Notes under the pieces: model-generated | What the model was told of the DNA's origin: nothing | The model's input: only the letters and a program-made list of their open reading frames with translations | The model's database searches: none | Assembly (NCBI GenBank): GCA_035275265.1 | Contig: DATENC010000021.1 | Span: 28,511-92,510 of the forward strand | Length of the DNA stretch: 64,000 nucleotides | Source of the DNA: JACQAP01 sp035275265 | GTDB taxonomy: Bacteria; Pseudomonadota; Gammaproteobacteria; Burkholderiales; JACQAP01 | Direction of reading: 5' to 3' | Position numbers and translations under genes: made by a program | Part shown: positions 1 to 9,067 of the stretch, in pieces | Position numbering within the stretch: position 1 is the first letter of the stretch | Layout: each line of letters begins with the position of its first letter

Positions 1-2
1 TT

Positions 3-905
3 CGTGACCGACCCCGGGTGCTCCAGCTTGCCACGTGCGAGGAAGGATACCTGGGATTGCAGCTGCAACGCTGGTTCAATCTGCCGTACGTTATCTACGC
101 CCACGGTAATGAGATACTGGCGGCGATCGATTCGGTCTGGGATAGGCCGCGCGTGGCCTTGAAGAACGCCGCCTGTGTTCTGGCCAACAGCAGTTTCACT
201 GCTGGCCTCCTGGAAAAGGCAGGGGTTGCGCCGAAAGCGATCGAAATTATTCCGCTGGGATGCGATATCGACAAATTTCGACCGCGGTCACCGAGTCCAC
301 AACTTCGGCAAAGGATGCTGGGCGACCGGGCACAGGGACCGGTGATCTTGACCGTAGGCAATCTCGTCGAACGAAAGGGCCACGACATGGTTATCAGGTC
401 GCTTCCCGCGGTATGTCAACGGGTACCCGATGCCTCGTATTTGATCGTGGGAGATGGCCCATTCAAGGAAAGGCTTGATAAGCTTGCAGTCGAACTCGGC
501 GTTCGAAACCGTGTCATCTTTGCGGGTAGAGTATCGGACGACGAGCTCCCCGACATCTACGCCATGTGCGATGTTTTTGCCATGCCCAGCAGAGCACGCT
601 TGGGTTCGTACGACGTGGAGGGATTTGGTCTGGTCTTCCTGGAAGCGGGCGCGTGCGTCAAGCCGGTTGTCGCGGGGCGCTCAGGCGGGATCGAGGATGC
701 GGTAGATGACGGAGTCACAGGCCTGGTTGTAGATCCCGCCGATGCGCGAGACATCGGTCAAGCGTTGGTACACCTTCTAACCAACAAGGAATTGGGGGCT
801 CGCCTCGGCCAGCGGGGCCGTGAACGCGTCGAGAAGAAGCACACGTGGGCCATTCTGGGTGCCCGCGTACAGGGTATTTTGGAACGAGTAGGCAACACAA
901 GATGA
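3..905 (+). CDS. Glycosyltransferase family 4, 5'-truncated by window edge
   Basis: This is a GT-B fold retaining glycosyltransferase (GT4) that would transfer a sugar from a nucleotide-sugar donor during polysaccharide assembly at the inner face of the membrane. The frame is open to the window edge, so the true start lies upstream and part of the N-terminal acceptor domain is missing. Visible GT4 hallmarks are NSSFTAGLLEKAGV with IPLGCDIDKF (linker region), ILTVGNLVERKGHD, LIVGDGPFKERL, and the donor-binding stretch VEGFGLVFLEAGACVKPVVA with the conserved E-x7-E pattern. It is convergent with the hydrolase at 983-1843. The family is clear; the sugar specificity cannot be read. Confidence 0.85.
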   Translation, partial: RDRPRVLQLATCEEGYLGLQLQRWFNLPYVIYAHGNEILAAIDSVWDRPRVALKNAACVLANSSFTAGLLEKAGVAPKAIEIIPLGCDIDKFRPRSPSPQLRQRMLGDRAQGPVILTVGNLVERKGHDMVIRSLPAVCQRVPDASYLIVGDGPFKERLDKLAVELGVRNRVIFAGRVSDDELPDIYAMCDVFAMPSRARLGSYDVEGFGLVFLEAGACVKPVVAGRSGGIEDAVDDGVTGLVVDPADARDIGQALVHLLTNKELGARLGQRGRERVEKKHTWAILGARVQGILERVGNTR

Positions 906-934
906 GGCGGGCGGGACACTTTCGTTAGAGGCGT

Positions 935-970
935 GTACCCGGGTGTTTCCGTGGTTATCCGTGGCCAATA
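935..970. repeat. Degenerate intergenic repeat (CCGTGG family)
   Basis: The stretch GTGTTTCCGTGGTTATCC followed by GTGGCC is one copy of the short CCGTG/CTGTGG repeat family scattered through the intergenic gaps of this locus. It sits between the convergent genes ending at 905 and 983. No coding function is seen. Confidence 0.5.
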
Positions 971-982
971 TTTCTGATTTTG

Positions 983-1843
983 CTACAGGCCTTTGACCCA
1001 CGCTTCGGTCCAACGTGCCACCTGATCGCGCCAATCGCGCCGTGCAAACGTATGGTTCGATTCGGGCAGATCGAACCGCGTAATGCGGTCGCCCGCGAGC
1101 GATCGCTGCCAGCGGCGGGATCCTGCAACAACATTCCTGAACTCCTGCGCGACGAGATCGTTTTCGCTCAGGATGAGAAGCACCCTGCCCTGGAACCTGC
1201 CTAGCGCATCTTCCATCCGGTCCGGGAGCGGCGCCTCGTCGATGGACAACTTCTCCACGTCGCGCGACGGGACACCGCGCCCCATAGCGCCAACGACGGA
1301 CTGGCCGAGCGCTGCCGCAGCCTTGCGAAACTTGAATTCGCCGCGTGCCACCTTCTGCCACAGACTGGCATGGAATAGTCTCCGCAGGTAATAGTGACGA
1401 AGATGCACGCGGGCAACCCCCTGTTCAGTGCGCACCCAAGGATTCAGCACTACCAGCCCGCTCACTCGCGAATCCTGGTGGGCATAGAACAGTGCCGCCG
1501 AGGCCGCGTCGCAAAGACCCCATAACACGACATCTTTCAGTCCGGGCACGCATGCGAAAAACCGGTCGATTGCGCAGCGGATGTCTGCGCCCACGCTCTC
1601 GAACGTCCTTACCTCCCCATCGCTATCTCCCATACCCCGGTAGTCGAATCGCAATGTGGGGACACCGTGTTCCGCGAGATGGCGAGCCAACAACGTAAAC
1701 TGCCGATGGCTCCCCACCCGGTATTGCGGCCCGCCCACGACGATAAGCACGCCGCGTTGTGCCGACAGCGCCATGCCACTGAGCACGCCGATCAGCGAGT
1801 CGCCTGCACAATCAAAAGCCACAACCTGTTCACTGACGGGCAT
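983..1843 (-). CDS. Exosortase A system-associated alpha/beta hydrolase 1
   Basis: This is an alpha/beta hydrolase of the subfamily found in exosortase A EPS loci (TIGR03100-like), with unknown substrate, probably a thioesterase or esterase in the cytoplasm. The fold is visible in ALLIV-type strand VLIVVGGPQYRVGSHRQF, the strand-loop FDYRGMGDSDG, the region DVVLWGLCDAASAALF in place of the usual G-x-S-x-G elbow (here GLCDAA, nucleophile Cys possible), and a C-terminal SENDLVAQEF with SNHTFARRDW carrying the expected Asp and His. The frame extends up to 1921, but ATG at 1843 (MPVSEQVVAFDC) fits the usual family start and gives 286 residues. If the longer start is used it overlaps the upstream gene by 26 nt. 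The partner hydrolase 2 is at 5470. Confidence 0.8.
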   Translation of the reverse strand: MPVSEQVVAFDCAGDSLIGVLSGMALSAQRGVLIVVGGPQYRVGSHRQFTLLARHLAEHGVPTLRFDYRGMGDSDGEVRTFESVGADIRCAIDRFFACVPGLKDVVLWGLCDAASAALFYAHQDSRVSGLVVLNPWVRTEQGVARVHLRHYYLRRLFHASLWQKVARGEFKFRKAAAALGQSVVGAMGRGVPSRDVEKLSIDEAPLPDRMEDALGRFQGRVLLILSENDLVAQEFRNVVAGSRRWQRSLAGDRITRFDLPESNHTFARRDWRDQVARWTEAWVKGL

Positions 1844-1895
1844 GATCAGCAATGCATTGCTTTCGGCACAAGCTGTGACGCGTTGAGGAACGCAT

Positions 1896-3098
1896 TCAAG
1901 AGCGCTCCAGCGGCATTGCACCGGGGAAATTGAAATCGAGTCCAGCGCACCGCTGGGCTAACGGGTGGACATACACGCACCGCGGTTTGGCCTCGCCGTC
2001 CAGCGGCGCGAGGCGAATTTTCGGCAGCGCAATCCGTCTGCGACTTGGATGTAGCGCAAAGTCCATCGCGCTCATCGGCAATACTGCTTCGTGCCGAAGC
2101 CGCAAGTTGCCTTCAGTTCCTGATTTGATGGGCTCGAGCTTGCCTGGTCCGATGAATAGATTGTTCATCGCCCTGAGCGTAATTCCGGCTTTTCGAAGAT
2201 CGACGAAAATCCCGTGATTCGGGAGTTCATCGATCAGCGTGTTGTGAACCATCTCCAGGTGATTGTCGGGCCAATGAAGGTCTTCGGCTCCGATCGAGAC
2301 GACACGCGGATTTTCACTTTGTCTGCCATGCTGGATAATGTTGCCGCGGAGCAGTGATATTCCGCCCGACGGAAACTCCACCGCGTAGCTTGCCCTGCCG
2401 GAATCGTGGTCGGCAATCAGGTTGTATTCGAGAACCGAACGGCGCGCCCGGGTCTTGACGTTATGTCCGGTTACGCCATGGTGGACATAGCAATAGCGCA
2501 TTGAGAAATGGTCGATCAGACCTACGTAGATATTGTGCATCCAGCGTCCGGTCCGCGTGTAGTTACGGTCCAGTTCGCAAAATTCAATCGTCAGTTCGGC
2601 GTCCGGACGGTTCGCTGTCAGGATGGCAGTTTCGTTGTCACGAAAAACGCATTGCCGAACTGTGAGTCTTTTTCCCTCGGCACGAATTCCGGCGCCATTG
2701 TCGTCCTCGACTTTGCAGCCCTCGAAAAGCAGGTTGACTACTTCCACATTGTCACCCTGGATCACCCAGATCGCCTTGCCTTGCGCGCTGGCTCCGTCCG
2801 CCAGCAGGGATGGTTTTCCGCCGATCCCCACCAAACGCAGTCCGGACTGCGGCCAGACGGCCACGTCTCTCAGATACTGCGCATTCTCGATCTGAATTTC
2901 GTCACCGTCGCGCGCTATCTTGGCCGCCTCCGAAGGGCTCGCCAACGGCCGCCCCGGTCCTACGAGCAAGATGCGCCGTTCCGGCGACAACGGCGTGTCG
3001 ATTGCAGGGCGCTGATCGTCGGCCATCGATCGCGGCGCTATCCAACCGGCCGCGGCAGCAAGCGCCGATTTGATCATCATGCGGCGTGAAAGCAGCAT
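1896..3098 (-). CDS. Exported right-handed parallel beta-helix protein
   Basis: The protein is about 400 residues and looks like a secreted pectate-lyase-fold protein that could bind, cut or epimerise the polysaccharide in the periplasm. The N-terminus LLSRRMMIKSALAAAAGW followed by IAPRSMA is a signal peptide with a twin-arginine-like SRRMMIK box, which favours Tat export and supports the first Met as start. The body shows repeated short strands with Asn and Gly turns (VVNLLFEGCKVEDDNGAG, LTVRQCVFRDNETAI, LTIEFCELDRNYT, LEYNLIADHDSG), typical of beta-helix coils. No catalytic triad can be assigned by eye. It probably forms a transcription unit with the downstream hydrolase (983-1843) and the upstream amidotransferase-like gene (3131-4945). 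Confidence 0.7.
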   Translation of the reverse strand: MLLSRRMMIKSALAAAAGWIAPRSMADDQRPAIDTPLSPERRILLVGPGRPLASPSEAAKIARDGDEIQIENAQYLRDVAVWPQSGLRLVGIGGKPSLLADGASAQGKAIWVIQGDNVEVVNLLFEGCKVEDDNGAGIRAEGKRLTVRQCVFRDNETAILTANRPDAELTIEFCELDRNYTRTGRWMHNIYVGLIDHFSMRYCYVHHGVTGHNVKTRARRSVLEYNLIADHDSGRASYAVEFPSGGISLLRGNIIQHGRQSENPRVVSIGAEDLHWPDNHLEMVHNTLIDELPNHGIFVDLRKAGITLRAMNNLFIGPGKLEPIKSGTEGNLRLRHEAVLPMSAMDFALHPSRRRIALPKIRLAPLDGEAKPRCVYVHPLAQRCAGLDFNFPGAMPLERS

Positions 3099-3130
3099 CT
3101 CAGTGATTCGAACCAGGCATGTCTATTGGA

Positions 3131-4945
3131 TTACTTGCCGGCAGCTGGATTGTCCGGCATTTGTGCGGCCTGTGATACCGAACGCACCGCCAGTTCAATT
3201 GTCAGCAAGCGCCGTCCGGCTAGAGACAGGCCCTGTCGTGCCGCTTGCTCGACGTAGTGGGGCAAGCGCTCGGTGGCAAATATCGTGTGCCCCGCGAGCC
3301 GCCAGCTCGTTGGATCGCGTAGCGACAATTCCTCCAGTAGCGGCGAGTCGCTACCGGTCGGGACGGATGGCGAGCGACCGCCGGCGATTTTGCTCTGGAT
3401 GCGGTTGAAGTAGTGTGCCGCCACCGGCATGAACCGGTGAATGTTCGTCAGGCGTGCCGTCGTGGCCGGATAGCCATGCTCCAACGGCAGATTGGCCAAC
3501 ACCGGTACCCTATCGGCCAGCAACCGGCGCACCAGCAGGCTGCGCCAGCGAGCGAGCGGCACGGCATCCAGGATCGGCATCAACACGCTGCGAAACATGA
3601 ATGGCGACAAACAGGGCCAAATATGCAACGTACTCGAGCCGATGCGGCCATGCCAGCGCTGCATGCGCAAGTCGACATAAGCATGATCCATCAGCGTGGT
3701 ATTCGGCTTGCCCGCGAGCGGTGCCGCTGATCGGGCGACTACGTCACTCATATGATCGCGAAAATCCAGGCGCGCTTTTTCCTCTATGGCGCCGGCGTCG
3801 TACGGGATCGCTGCGAATCGCTTGCGCGAAACCTGCTTCGCATCCAGCGGTCTGATCGCACCCAACCACGGAAATAGCAGCTCCCACCAGTAACCACGCG
3901 CAAGCTCGCCGAAAGAACCGTTGACGCTGGCGGAAAATCCGCGTCGCGCGTGGCCCCGATGAGTCGCCGCAATTCGCGCATACTCGAACAACTCATACTC
4001 ACCGTCGGTTAGCGCCAGCGCATCCTCGGCCACCGCTGCACGCCGTTCCACTTTGGTTTCCACAGGGTAGTGAGGTATGTCGAGACTTTGGCCAATATGC
4101 TTTGAAACGATCACATCGGGTGATGTGCTTGGGCCGGACACGGTAGCGCAAAACGGGATACCGGCACCCACAAAGCCGCTTATTGCCGCGCGCGAGTCAT
4201 ATCCACCCGTAACGTCTGCCAGTATTTTCGGATACGAGCGGGCGATTCGCGTGGCCGAGTTGACCAACGCGTCTCCGAGCCTGGCGCTCGACTCCTTGAG
4301 CGAAAGCGTATCCCCGTTTACTTCCTCGAAGCTCCAATAGGGTTTCTCGCTTCGTTTCAATTGCGCATCAATTGTCACGATGCGCCCGGGGCCGATCTTT
4401 CGCACGCCCTGCCAAAGGCTGCGGTCCTCGTAGATGATGCCGGAGGCCCAAAATTCCTGCGCCGCTACAGGGTCAAGGGCTCCGGCGCCCAGCGCCGCGA
4501 GAGCGCGTGCCGAAGTGCATATTGCCAATCCGCCCGGCACATCGCGAACAAACACGTGCAGGCTGCCGACAATGTCTGTCGCCATCGCGACGCCGTGCGT
4601 GCGCGGGTCTCCGAGTACCAGAAAAAAAGCACCTTCGATATCGCGCACAACTGATTTCAGCGGTTCACGCAAACATCGCTGCAAGAGCCGCTCCGGTGAC
4701 GCGGGGCCGGTGCCGGTAACTTCCACCCAGGCGCCTACGATTGCCAGGAAGACGCCGGATTCAGGGTCAATGACAAGAGCTTGGCGCGCACCAAATTCAG
4801 GTGAGGCCACCGCCAAAGTGCACCAGTCACTCTGGGTCTGAAATGCAACCGTACAGCGGGAAAGGCGTTCGAATCTCCCCAGCAATCGGGCGAACATGCC
4901 CGATTGACAGGCATCTTTGCCGACTACAGCGAGGAGGTGCGACAT
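3131..4945 (-). CDS. Asparagine synthase-like protein lacking the N-terminal Cys
   Basis: This 604-residue protein has the asparagine-synthetase architecture: an N-terminal Ntn-like domain followed by an ATP-pyrophosphatase domain with the variant PP-loop DVTGGYDSRAAISGF (residues roughly 243-257). The N-terminus is MSHLLAVVGKD, so the glutaminase nucleophile Cys2 of class II amidotransferases is absent, and this protein probably cannot draw ammonia from glutamine. It may instead adenylate a carboxylate and pass it to an amine, as beta-lactam synthetase-type relatives do; that is inference. It is one of five asparagine-synthetase-like genes in the locus and is divergent from the acyl carrier protein at 5201. 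Confidence 0.75.
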   Translation of the reverse strand: MSHLLAVVGKDACQSGMFARLLGRFERLSRCTVAFQTQSDWCTLAVASPEFGARQALVIDPESGVFLAIVGAWVEVTGTGPASPERLLQRCLREPLKSVVRDIEGAFFLVLGDPRTHGVAMATDIVGSLHVFVRDVPGGLAICTSARALAALGAGALDPVAAQEFWASGIIYEDRSLWQGVRKIGPGRIVTIDAQLKRSEKPYWSFEEVNGDTLSLKESSARLGDALVNSATRIARSYPKILADVTGGYDSRAAISGFVGAGIPFCATVSGPSTSPDVIVSKHIGQSLDIPHYPVETKVERRAAVAEDALALTDGEYELFEYARIAATHRGHARRGFSASVNGSFGELARGYWWELLFPWLGAIRPLDAKQVSRKRFAAIPYDAGAIEEKARLDFRDHMSDVVARSAAPLAGKPNTTLMDHAYVDLRMQRWHGRIGSSTLHIWPCLSPFMFRSVLMPILDAVPLARWRSLLVRRLLADRVPVLANLPLEHGYPATTARLTNIHRFMPVAAHYFNRIQSKIAGGRSPSVPTGSDSPLLEELSLRDPTSWRLAGHTIFATERLPHYVEQAARQGLSLAGRRLLTIELAVRSVSQAAQMPDNPAAGK

Positions 4946-5200
4946 TCGTGGATTCGGTGCGTGGGGGAGCGAAACAACCCGTTCGTTGCCGAATCGGAAA
5001 TTTAACCGCTCCTTTTGTCAATCTATCGCGGAGCCCAGGAGTAGTCAATCGCAATCGGGCGCACGAGTGTTTGGTGAAAAAAATCACCGGCAGCGGGGCA
5101 CGCAGCCGCACTGGTTTGACACTCCCGGTACCCTGATGCATATTGTCGCGGGCGCGATGACCCCGACCGATAAAATGTCGCAACACTTGAGAAAATTTTC

Positions 5201-5449
5201 ATGTTGCTCGATGAAGTGAAGACAATTGTAGGCAGCGCATTGCAGATCGGCGGCCGCGTGCAGCAGATGGATGCCGCCGCGCCGCTGCTCGGTGCCGTTC
5301 CGGAACTCGACTCGATCGCGGTTGTAAGTCTGATCACGGCGCTGGAAGAGCACTTCGGTATTGCGGTCGCGGATGACGAGATTGGGGCCTCGACGTTCGA
5401 AACGCTCGCCAGCCTGACGCAATTCATAGAACGCAAGCTATCCGTATAG
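5201..5449 (+). CDS. Acyl carrier protein (exosortase A locus)
   Basis: An 82-residue acyl carrier protein. The phosphopantetheine attachment site is PELDSIAVVSLI with Ser38 as the likely modified residue, followed by the usual helix ALEEHFGIAVADDEI. In exosortase A loci a discrete carrier of this kind accompanies an AMP-forming ligase and a PLP decarboxylase (here at 17574 and 19304), and would carry an amino acid as a thioester. The ATG at 5201 follows an AT-rich leader without a strong Shine-Dalgarno sequence; TAAAAT at 5171-5176 could be a -10 element. Hydrolase 2 follows 20 nt downstream, which suggests the pair is co-transcribed. A paralogous carrier is at 13927-14178. Confidence 0.88.
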   Translation: MLLDEVKTIVGSALQIGGRVQQMDAAAPLLGAVPELDSIAVVSLITALEEHFGIAVADDEIGASTFETLASLTQFIERKLSV

Positions 5450-5469
5450 GCGCCGGCCTGCGGGCGGAC

Positions 5470-6288
5470 GTGTCCAGCGCATTTTTCCTTCCGGCGGAGC
5501 CGGGCAATCGATTCTGCATCTATCACCCCTCCGCGGACGGCGGCACGGGCTGCAGTTTCGTATACGCGCATCCGTTCTGCGAAGAGATGAACAAGGCCCG
5601 CAGGATGGCGGGGCTGCAGTCCCGCAGGCTCGCTGCGGCAGGATACGCGGTGCTGCAGATCGATCTCTTTGGTTGTGGCGACAGCACCGGCGATTTTACC
5701 GACGCCAGATGGGACATTTGGAAACAAGATCTGCAAATCGCCCTCGGCTGGCTGAAATCCCGCGTGGACGGGCCCTTGGGCCTCTGGGGGTTACGGCTCG
5801 GAGCAACGCTGGCCGCAGACGTCGCCCGCGACCCGGCCGTTGGAATCGAGCAGCTTCTCTTATGGCAGCCGGTGAGCAACGGCGAACAATTCTTGACGCA
5901 ATTCCTGAGGCTGCGGCTGGCGGCCGAGATGCTTGCCGATGGAGCTGCGCAGACCGGCGTGCACGAGCTGCGGGAGACGCTTCGGCGCGGGGTGACGCTC
6001 GAAATCGCCGGCTACGATCTGGTCCCGGGATTGGCAGCGGAGATCGACGGACTCCGTCTTGCCGATCTGGTACCGGCGGTCAAGCATGTGCATTGCCTGG
6101 AAGTCACGGCGGCGGCGGAACCGAAGGTTACGCCAGCGTCCCAGCGGGCGCTGGACGCGTGGCGATCGAAGGGACTGGATGTGCGCGCGGCAGCCGTCAC
6201 AGGCGAGCCTTTCTGGTCAACGATCGAGGTTACTGAGTGCACGGCGCTCCTGGCGGCAACTGAAAGCAGTCTCAAAGGCGTGCCGTGA
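5470..6288 (+). CDS. Exosortase A system-associated alpha/beta hydrolase 2
   Basis: A 272-residue alpha/beta hydrolase of the exosortase-A-associated type 2 (TIGR03101-like). Recognition rests on AHPFCEEMNKARRM near residues 34-47, the strand VLQIDLFGCGDSTGDF, and LGLWGLRLGATLAADVA in the nucleophile-elbow region, where the usual Ser of G-x-S-x-G is replaced (GLRLGA). It starts with GTG at 5470, 20 nt after the ACP stop. Its placement directly behind the ACP suggests a thioesterase-like or transfer role on the ACP-bound intermediate, but the altered elbow leaves catalysis uncertain. Confidence 0.82.
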   Translation: MSSAFFLPAEPGNRFCIYHPSADGGTGCSFVYAHPFCEEMNKARRMAGLQSRRLAAAGYAVLQIDLFGCGDSTGDFTDARWDIWKQDLQIALGWLKSRVDGPLGLWGLRLGATLAADVARDPAVGIEQLLLWQPVSNGEQFLTQFLRLRLAAEMLADGAAQTGVHELRETLRRGVTLEIAGYDLVPGLAAEIDGLRLADLVPAVKHVHCLEVTAAAEPKVTPASQRALDAWRSKGLDVRAAAVTGEPFWSTIEVTECTALLAATESSLKGVP

Positions 6289-6311
6289 GTCACCTGCAAG
6301 TCCCAGGAATC

Positions 6312-6474
6312 GATTGAGCCACAGATACACACAGATGAACATAGAGAACATGAGTGACCGGTGTATCCATCTTTTGATTCTTGTCACGGACTTCCGTTGG
6401 TCTTTCTCCGGCAACGAATGGCCGATCCAGGAGTAGTGAAATCCGTGTTTATCTGTGCTCATCTGTGGCTGAAT
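6312..6474. repeat. Inverted pair of CACAGAT/ATCTGTG intergenic repeats
   Basis: The left arm contains AGCCACAGATACACACAGAT and the right arm ends ATCTGTGCTCATCTGTGGCT; the outer ten bases AGCCACAGAT and ATCTGTGGCT are exact reverse complements about 145 nt apart. The element fills the gap between the hydrolase and the glycosyltransferase and belongs to the repeat family seen throughout the EPS locus. It resembles a small non-autonomous inverted-repeat element, although no target duplication was identified. Confidence 0.6.
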
Positions 6475-6497
6475 GTTTTTCGGGCGCCCGGTAGATC

Positions 6498-7769
6498 ATG
6501 AAACGACTACTGATGATCGCTTATCACTTCCCGCCTATTGCGGGAAGCAGCGGTATTCAGCGGACGATCAGCTTCGCGCGCCATCTTCCCCGGTTCGGCT
6601 GGGAGCCCCTCGTTCTGACCGTGCATCCGCGGGCGTACCCGCGCGTTAGCGACGATCAGTTGGGGGATCTGCCTTCCAGTGTCGTGGTTGAGCGCGCCTT
6701 CGCTCTTGATTCGGCCCGGCATCTCGCCATCTTGGGTCGCTACCCCGCGTTTGCTGCCCGGCCGGACCGCTGGATTACATGGTGGCTTGGCGCCGTTCCA
6801 GAGGGTCTCGCGATGATCCGGAAATACCGTCCCGACACCCTCTGGAGCACATACCCGATAGCCACCGCACACAAGATCGGGTATACCCTCCATCGTCTTT
6901 CCGGGCTGCCCTGGATTGCGGATTTTCGAGACCCCATGGCCCAGGACGGCTATCCGGCGGATCCAAAAACCTGGCGGAGTTACCGGGCGATCGAGGAGCG
7001 CGCGCTGCGCAGTGCGTCTTTCAGCGTATTCGCAACCGCAGGGGCCGCGCGTACGTACCGGGAACGATATCCCGACGTGCCGGACGCTCACCTGGCCGTG
7101 ATCGAAAACGGGTATGACGACGAAAGTTTCGCCCAGGTTGAGGGTTCGAATGCCGGCCCGTTGCTGCCGGGAACATTCACACTAGTCCACAGCGGCATCG
7201 TTTATCCGAGCGAACGCGATCCCACGCAGTTGTTCCAAGCATTGCGATCGATGCTCGATGCAGGCCGCCTGAAGCCGGGTGAATTGCGATTACGCCTGCG
7301 CGCTCCTGCTCATGAAGCCCTGTTGGCGAAGCTAATCGACAAGTTCCGCCTGGCGGAGGTCGTCGAACTATGTCCTCCCATACCCTATCATCGCGCGCTG
7401 CAAGAGATGATGCGTGCGGACGGATTGCTTGTGCTGCAGGCTAGCAACTGCAACGACCAGATTCCGGCCAAAGTCTATGAGTACCTGCGCTGCCGGCGTC
7501 CGATCATGGCACTCACCGACCCCGCCGGCGATACGGCAAGTCTCCTGCGCAAGGCAGGAATTCGTAACATTGCCCGGTTGGATTCTGCGCAGGAAATTGA
7601 ATTGGAGTTGCGGCGCTTCCTGGACCAGGTGAAGCGCGGCGATGCATTGCTTCTGGACGATGTATTTGTGAAGGGGGCGTCGCGTTTGAATCGGACACGC
7701 GAACTCGCCGGCCTTCTTGACCGCAAAACGGCTCAGGAACATCGACCGTCCATGAAACATGCGGGCTAG
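6498..7769 (+). CDS. Glycosyltransferase, GT-B/GT4-like
   Basis: A 423-residue GT-B type glycosyltransferase. The start RLLMIAYHFPPIAGSSGIQR is the typical N-terminal strand and glycine-rich acceptor loop of this group, followed by WIADFRDPMAQDGYP, which is common in the family, and VIENGYDDESF at the domain linker. The C-terminal domain shows FTLVHSGIVYPSERDPTQLF and PAKVYEYLRCRRPIMAL, the donor-binding region with its conserved Glu. It stands alone on the plus strand behind a repeat element, and its stop overlaps the stop of the convergent decarboxylase by 4 nt. Sugar specificity is not readable. Confidence 0.85.
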   Translation: MKRLLMIAYHFPPIAGSSGIQRTISFARHLPRFGWEPLVLTVHPRAYPRVSDDQLGDLPSSVVVERAFALDSARHLAILGRYPAFAARPDRWITWWLGAVPEGLAMIRKYRPDTLWSTYPIATAHKIGYTLHRLSGLPWIADFRDPMAQDGYPADPKTWRSYRAIEERALRSASFSVFATAGAARTYRERYPDVPDAHLAVIENGYDDESFAQVEGSNAGPLLPGTFTLVHSGIVYPSERDPTQLFQALRSMLDAGRLKPGELRLRLRAPAHEALLAKLIDKFRLAEVVELCPPIPYHRALQEMMRADGLLVLQASNCNDQIPAKVYEYLRCRRPIMALTDPAGDTASLLRKAGIRNIARLDSAQEIELELRRFLDQVKRGDALLLDDVFVKGASRLNRTRELAGLLDRKTAQEHRPSMKHAG

Positions 7770-9052
7770 TTGAAATCCGTCATGAGGTGTGGGCGCCGTC
7801 CGAGGATCACTGAATTGTTGTGCCGGACCAGTTCCGCCGGGGTCTGTCTACCCAGAAAGAGCAACGGACTGGCGCTCATGCCGTAGCTCCCCGATTTCAA
7901 AACACCGATAAGGTCCCCATGCTCGGGACGTGGAAGCTCCACGTCGATGCCCAGCAAGTCCGTGGGATTACAAGAGGGCCCGGCCACCTGACACCGAACG
8001 GTTTCGGCCCCCGGCCGCGTCAGATTGCGCAAGATGAAGTTGGACCGAAGCGCCGTTCCGAATGTACCAGCGGCCGCCAGATGATGGTGCAGACCGCCAT
8101 CGACCACGAAGAACTCCTTGCCGCGGGACGACTTGCTGCTAATCACGCGAGAAACATAAATTCCCGCATTGGCCGTAAGGTAACGGCCGAGTTCGAAGAC
8201 GATTTTTCGTTGCACCGGCGACGATTCAATGAACGCATGCAAGACAGGACGAAGCTCAGACGCCAATGCCACCAGGTCCAGCTCCCGATTGCGATCGACG
8301 TGCGATACGCCGAATCCTCCACCGAGATTGATTGCCCGGCATGTTAGAGGCGTATTGCTCTCGATCTCGCGAACGATTCGAAGCGTATCCGCCACACCCT
8401 CCACCACACCAGCAGCGTCGAAGCACTGGCTACCGGCGTAGATGTGAATGCCCTGAAATGCCAGCTCCGCTGGGTGAGAGACAATCGTCTGGACTATCTC
8501 GCTCAAGTCTTCTTCGTCGATACCGAACTGCACTGCTTTCCCGCCCATCTTCAACCCAAACGCCCGATTGAGCAGGACCGGATTCACACGAATCGCCACA
8601 TTTGCCCGTGTACCAACCTGCCGTGCGATGCGGATGCATTCGAGCAGTTCGCGAAGTGATTCTATGCTGATGTAGCCGATCGACCGCCGGATGGATTCGG
8701 TGAGTTCCGCGGTTGTCTTTGCGGGCCCCGCGAAGCTCAGTCTTGCGGTATCGAACCCCGCCAGACACGCCTGCTCGAGTTCGCCCCCCGAGGAAATATC
8801 GAGCCCGTCCGCGACATCACTTACGGCGCGCAGCAGAGCGAGATTCGGGTTGGCCTTTACTGCGTAAAAAACCTTGACCATTCCCGGGAAAGCTTGCTGG
8901 ACCGCGCGGATCCGCGCGTTTATTTCGTCCGCGTCGTACAGGAAAAACGGCGTTCCGTGGGCCCGTGCGAGTTCTTCGAACACCGCAGCATCCATTCCAT
9001 CCCAGGGATCCTGCTTCAGCGGGGAAATTGCTCTCTCCACGGCTTCACCCAA
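7766..9052 (-). CDS. PLP-dependent amino acid decarboxylase, glutamate-mutase operon copy
   Basis: A 428-residue fold-type III decarboxylase (diaminopimelate/ornithine decarboxylase family). The PLP lysine is Lys66 in VFYAVKANPN; the phosphate-binding glycine run is AINLGGGFGVSH, followed by ELGRYLTANAGIY and GPSCNPTD with Cys361, the active-site Cys from the second subunit, then KSGSYGMSASPLLFLG. Close relatives that act on carrier-bound amino acids are BtrK (butirosin) and VinO (vicenistatin). It is the last gene of the operon 14934-7766, 15 nt behind MutL, so its inferred substrate is ACP-bound 3-methylaspartate, giving a 3-aminoisobutyryl thioester. A paralogue is at 19304-20539. The family is certain; the substrate is inferred from neighbours. 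Confidence 0.85.
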   Translation of the reverse strand: MGEAVERAISPLKQDPWDGMDAAVFEELARAHGTPFFLYDADEINARIRAVQQAFPGMVKVFYAVKANPNLALLRAVSDVADGLDISSGGELEQACLAGFDTARLSFAGPAKTTAELTESIRRSIGYISIESLRELLECIRIARQVGTRANVAIRVNPVLLNRAFGLKMGGKAVQFGIDEEDLSEIVQTIVSHPAELAFQGIHIYAGSQCFDAAGVVEGVADTLRIVREIESNTPLTCRAINLGGGFGVSHVDRNRELDLVALASELRPVLHAFIESSPVQRKIVFELGRYLTANAGIYVSRVISSKSSRGKEFFVVDGGLHHHLAAAGTFGTALRSNFILRNLTRPGAETVRCQVAGPSCNPTDLLGIDVELPRPEHGDLIGVLKSGSYGMSASPLLFLGRQTPAELVRHNNSVILGRRPHLMTDFN

Positions 9053-9067
9053 CCTGTTCTTCCAAAA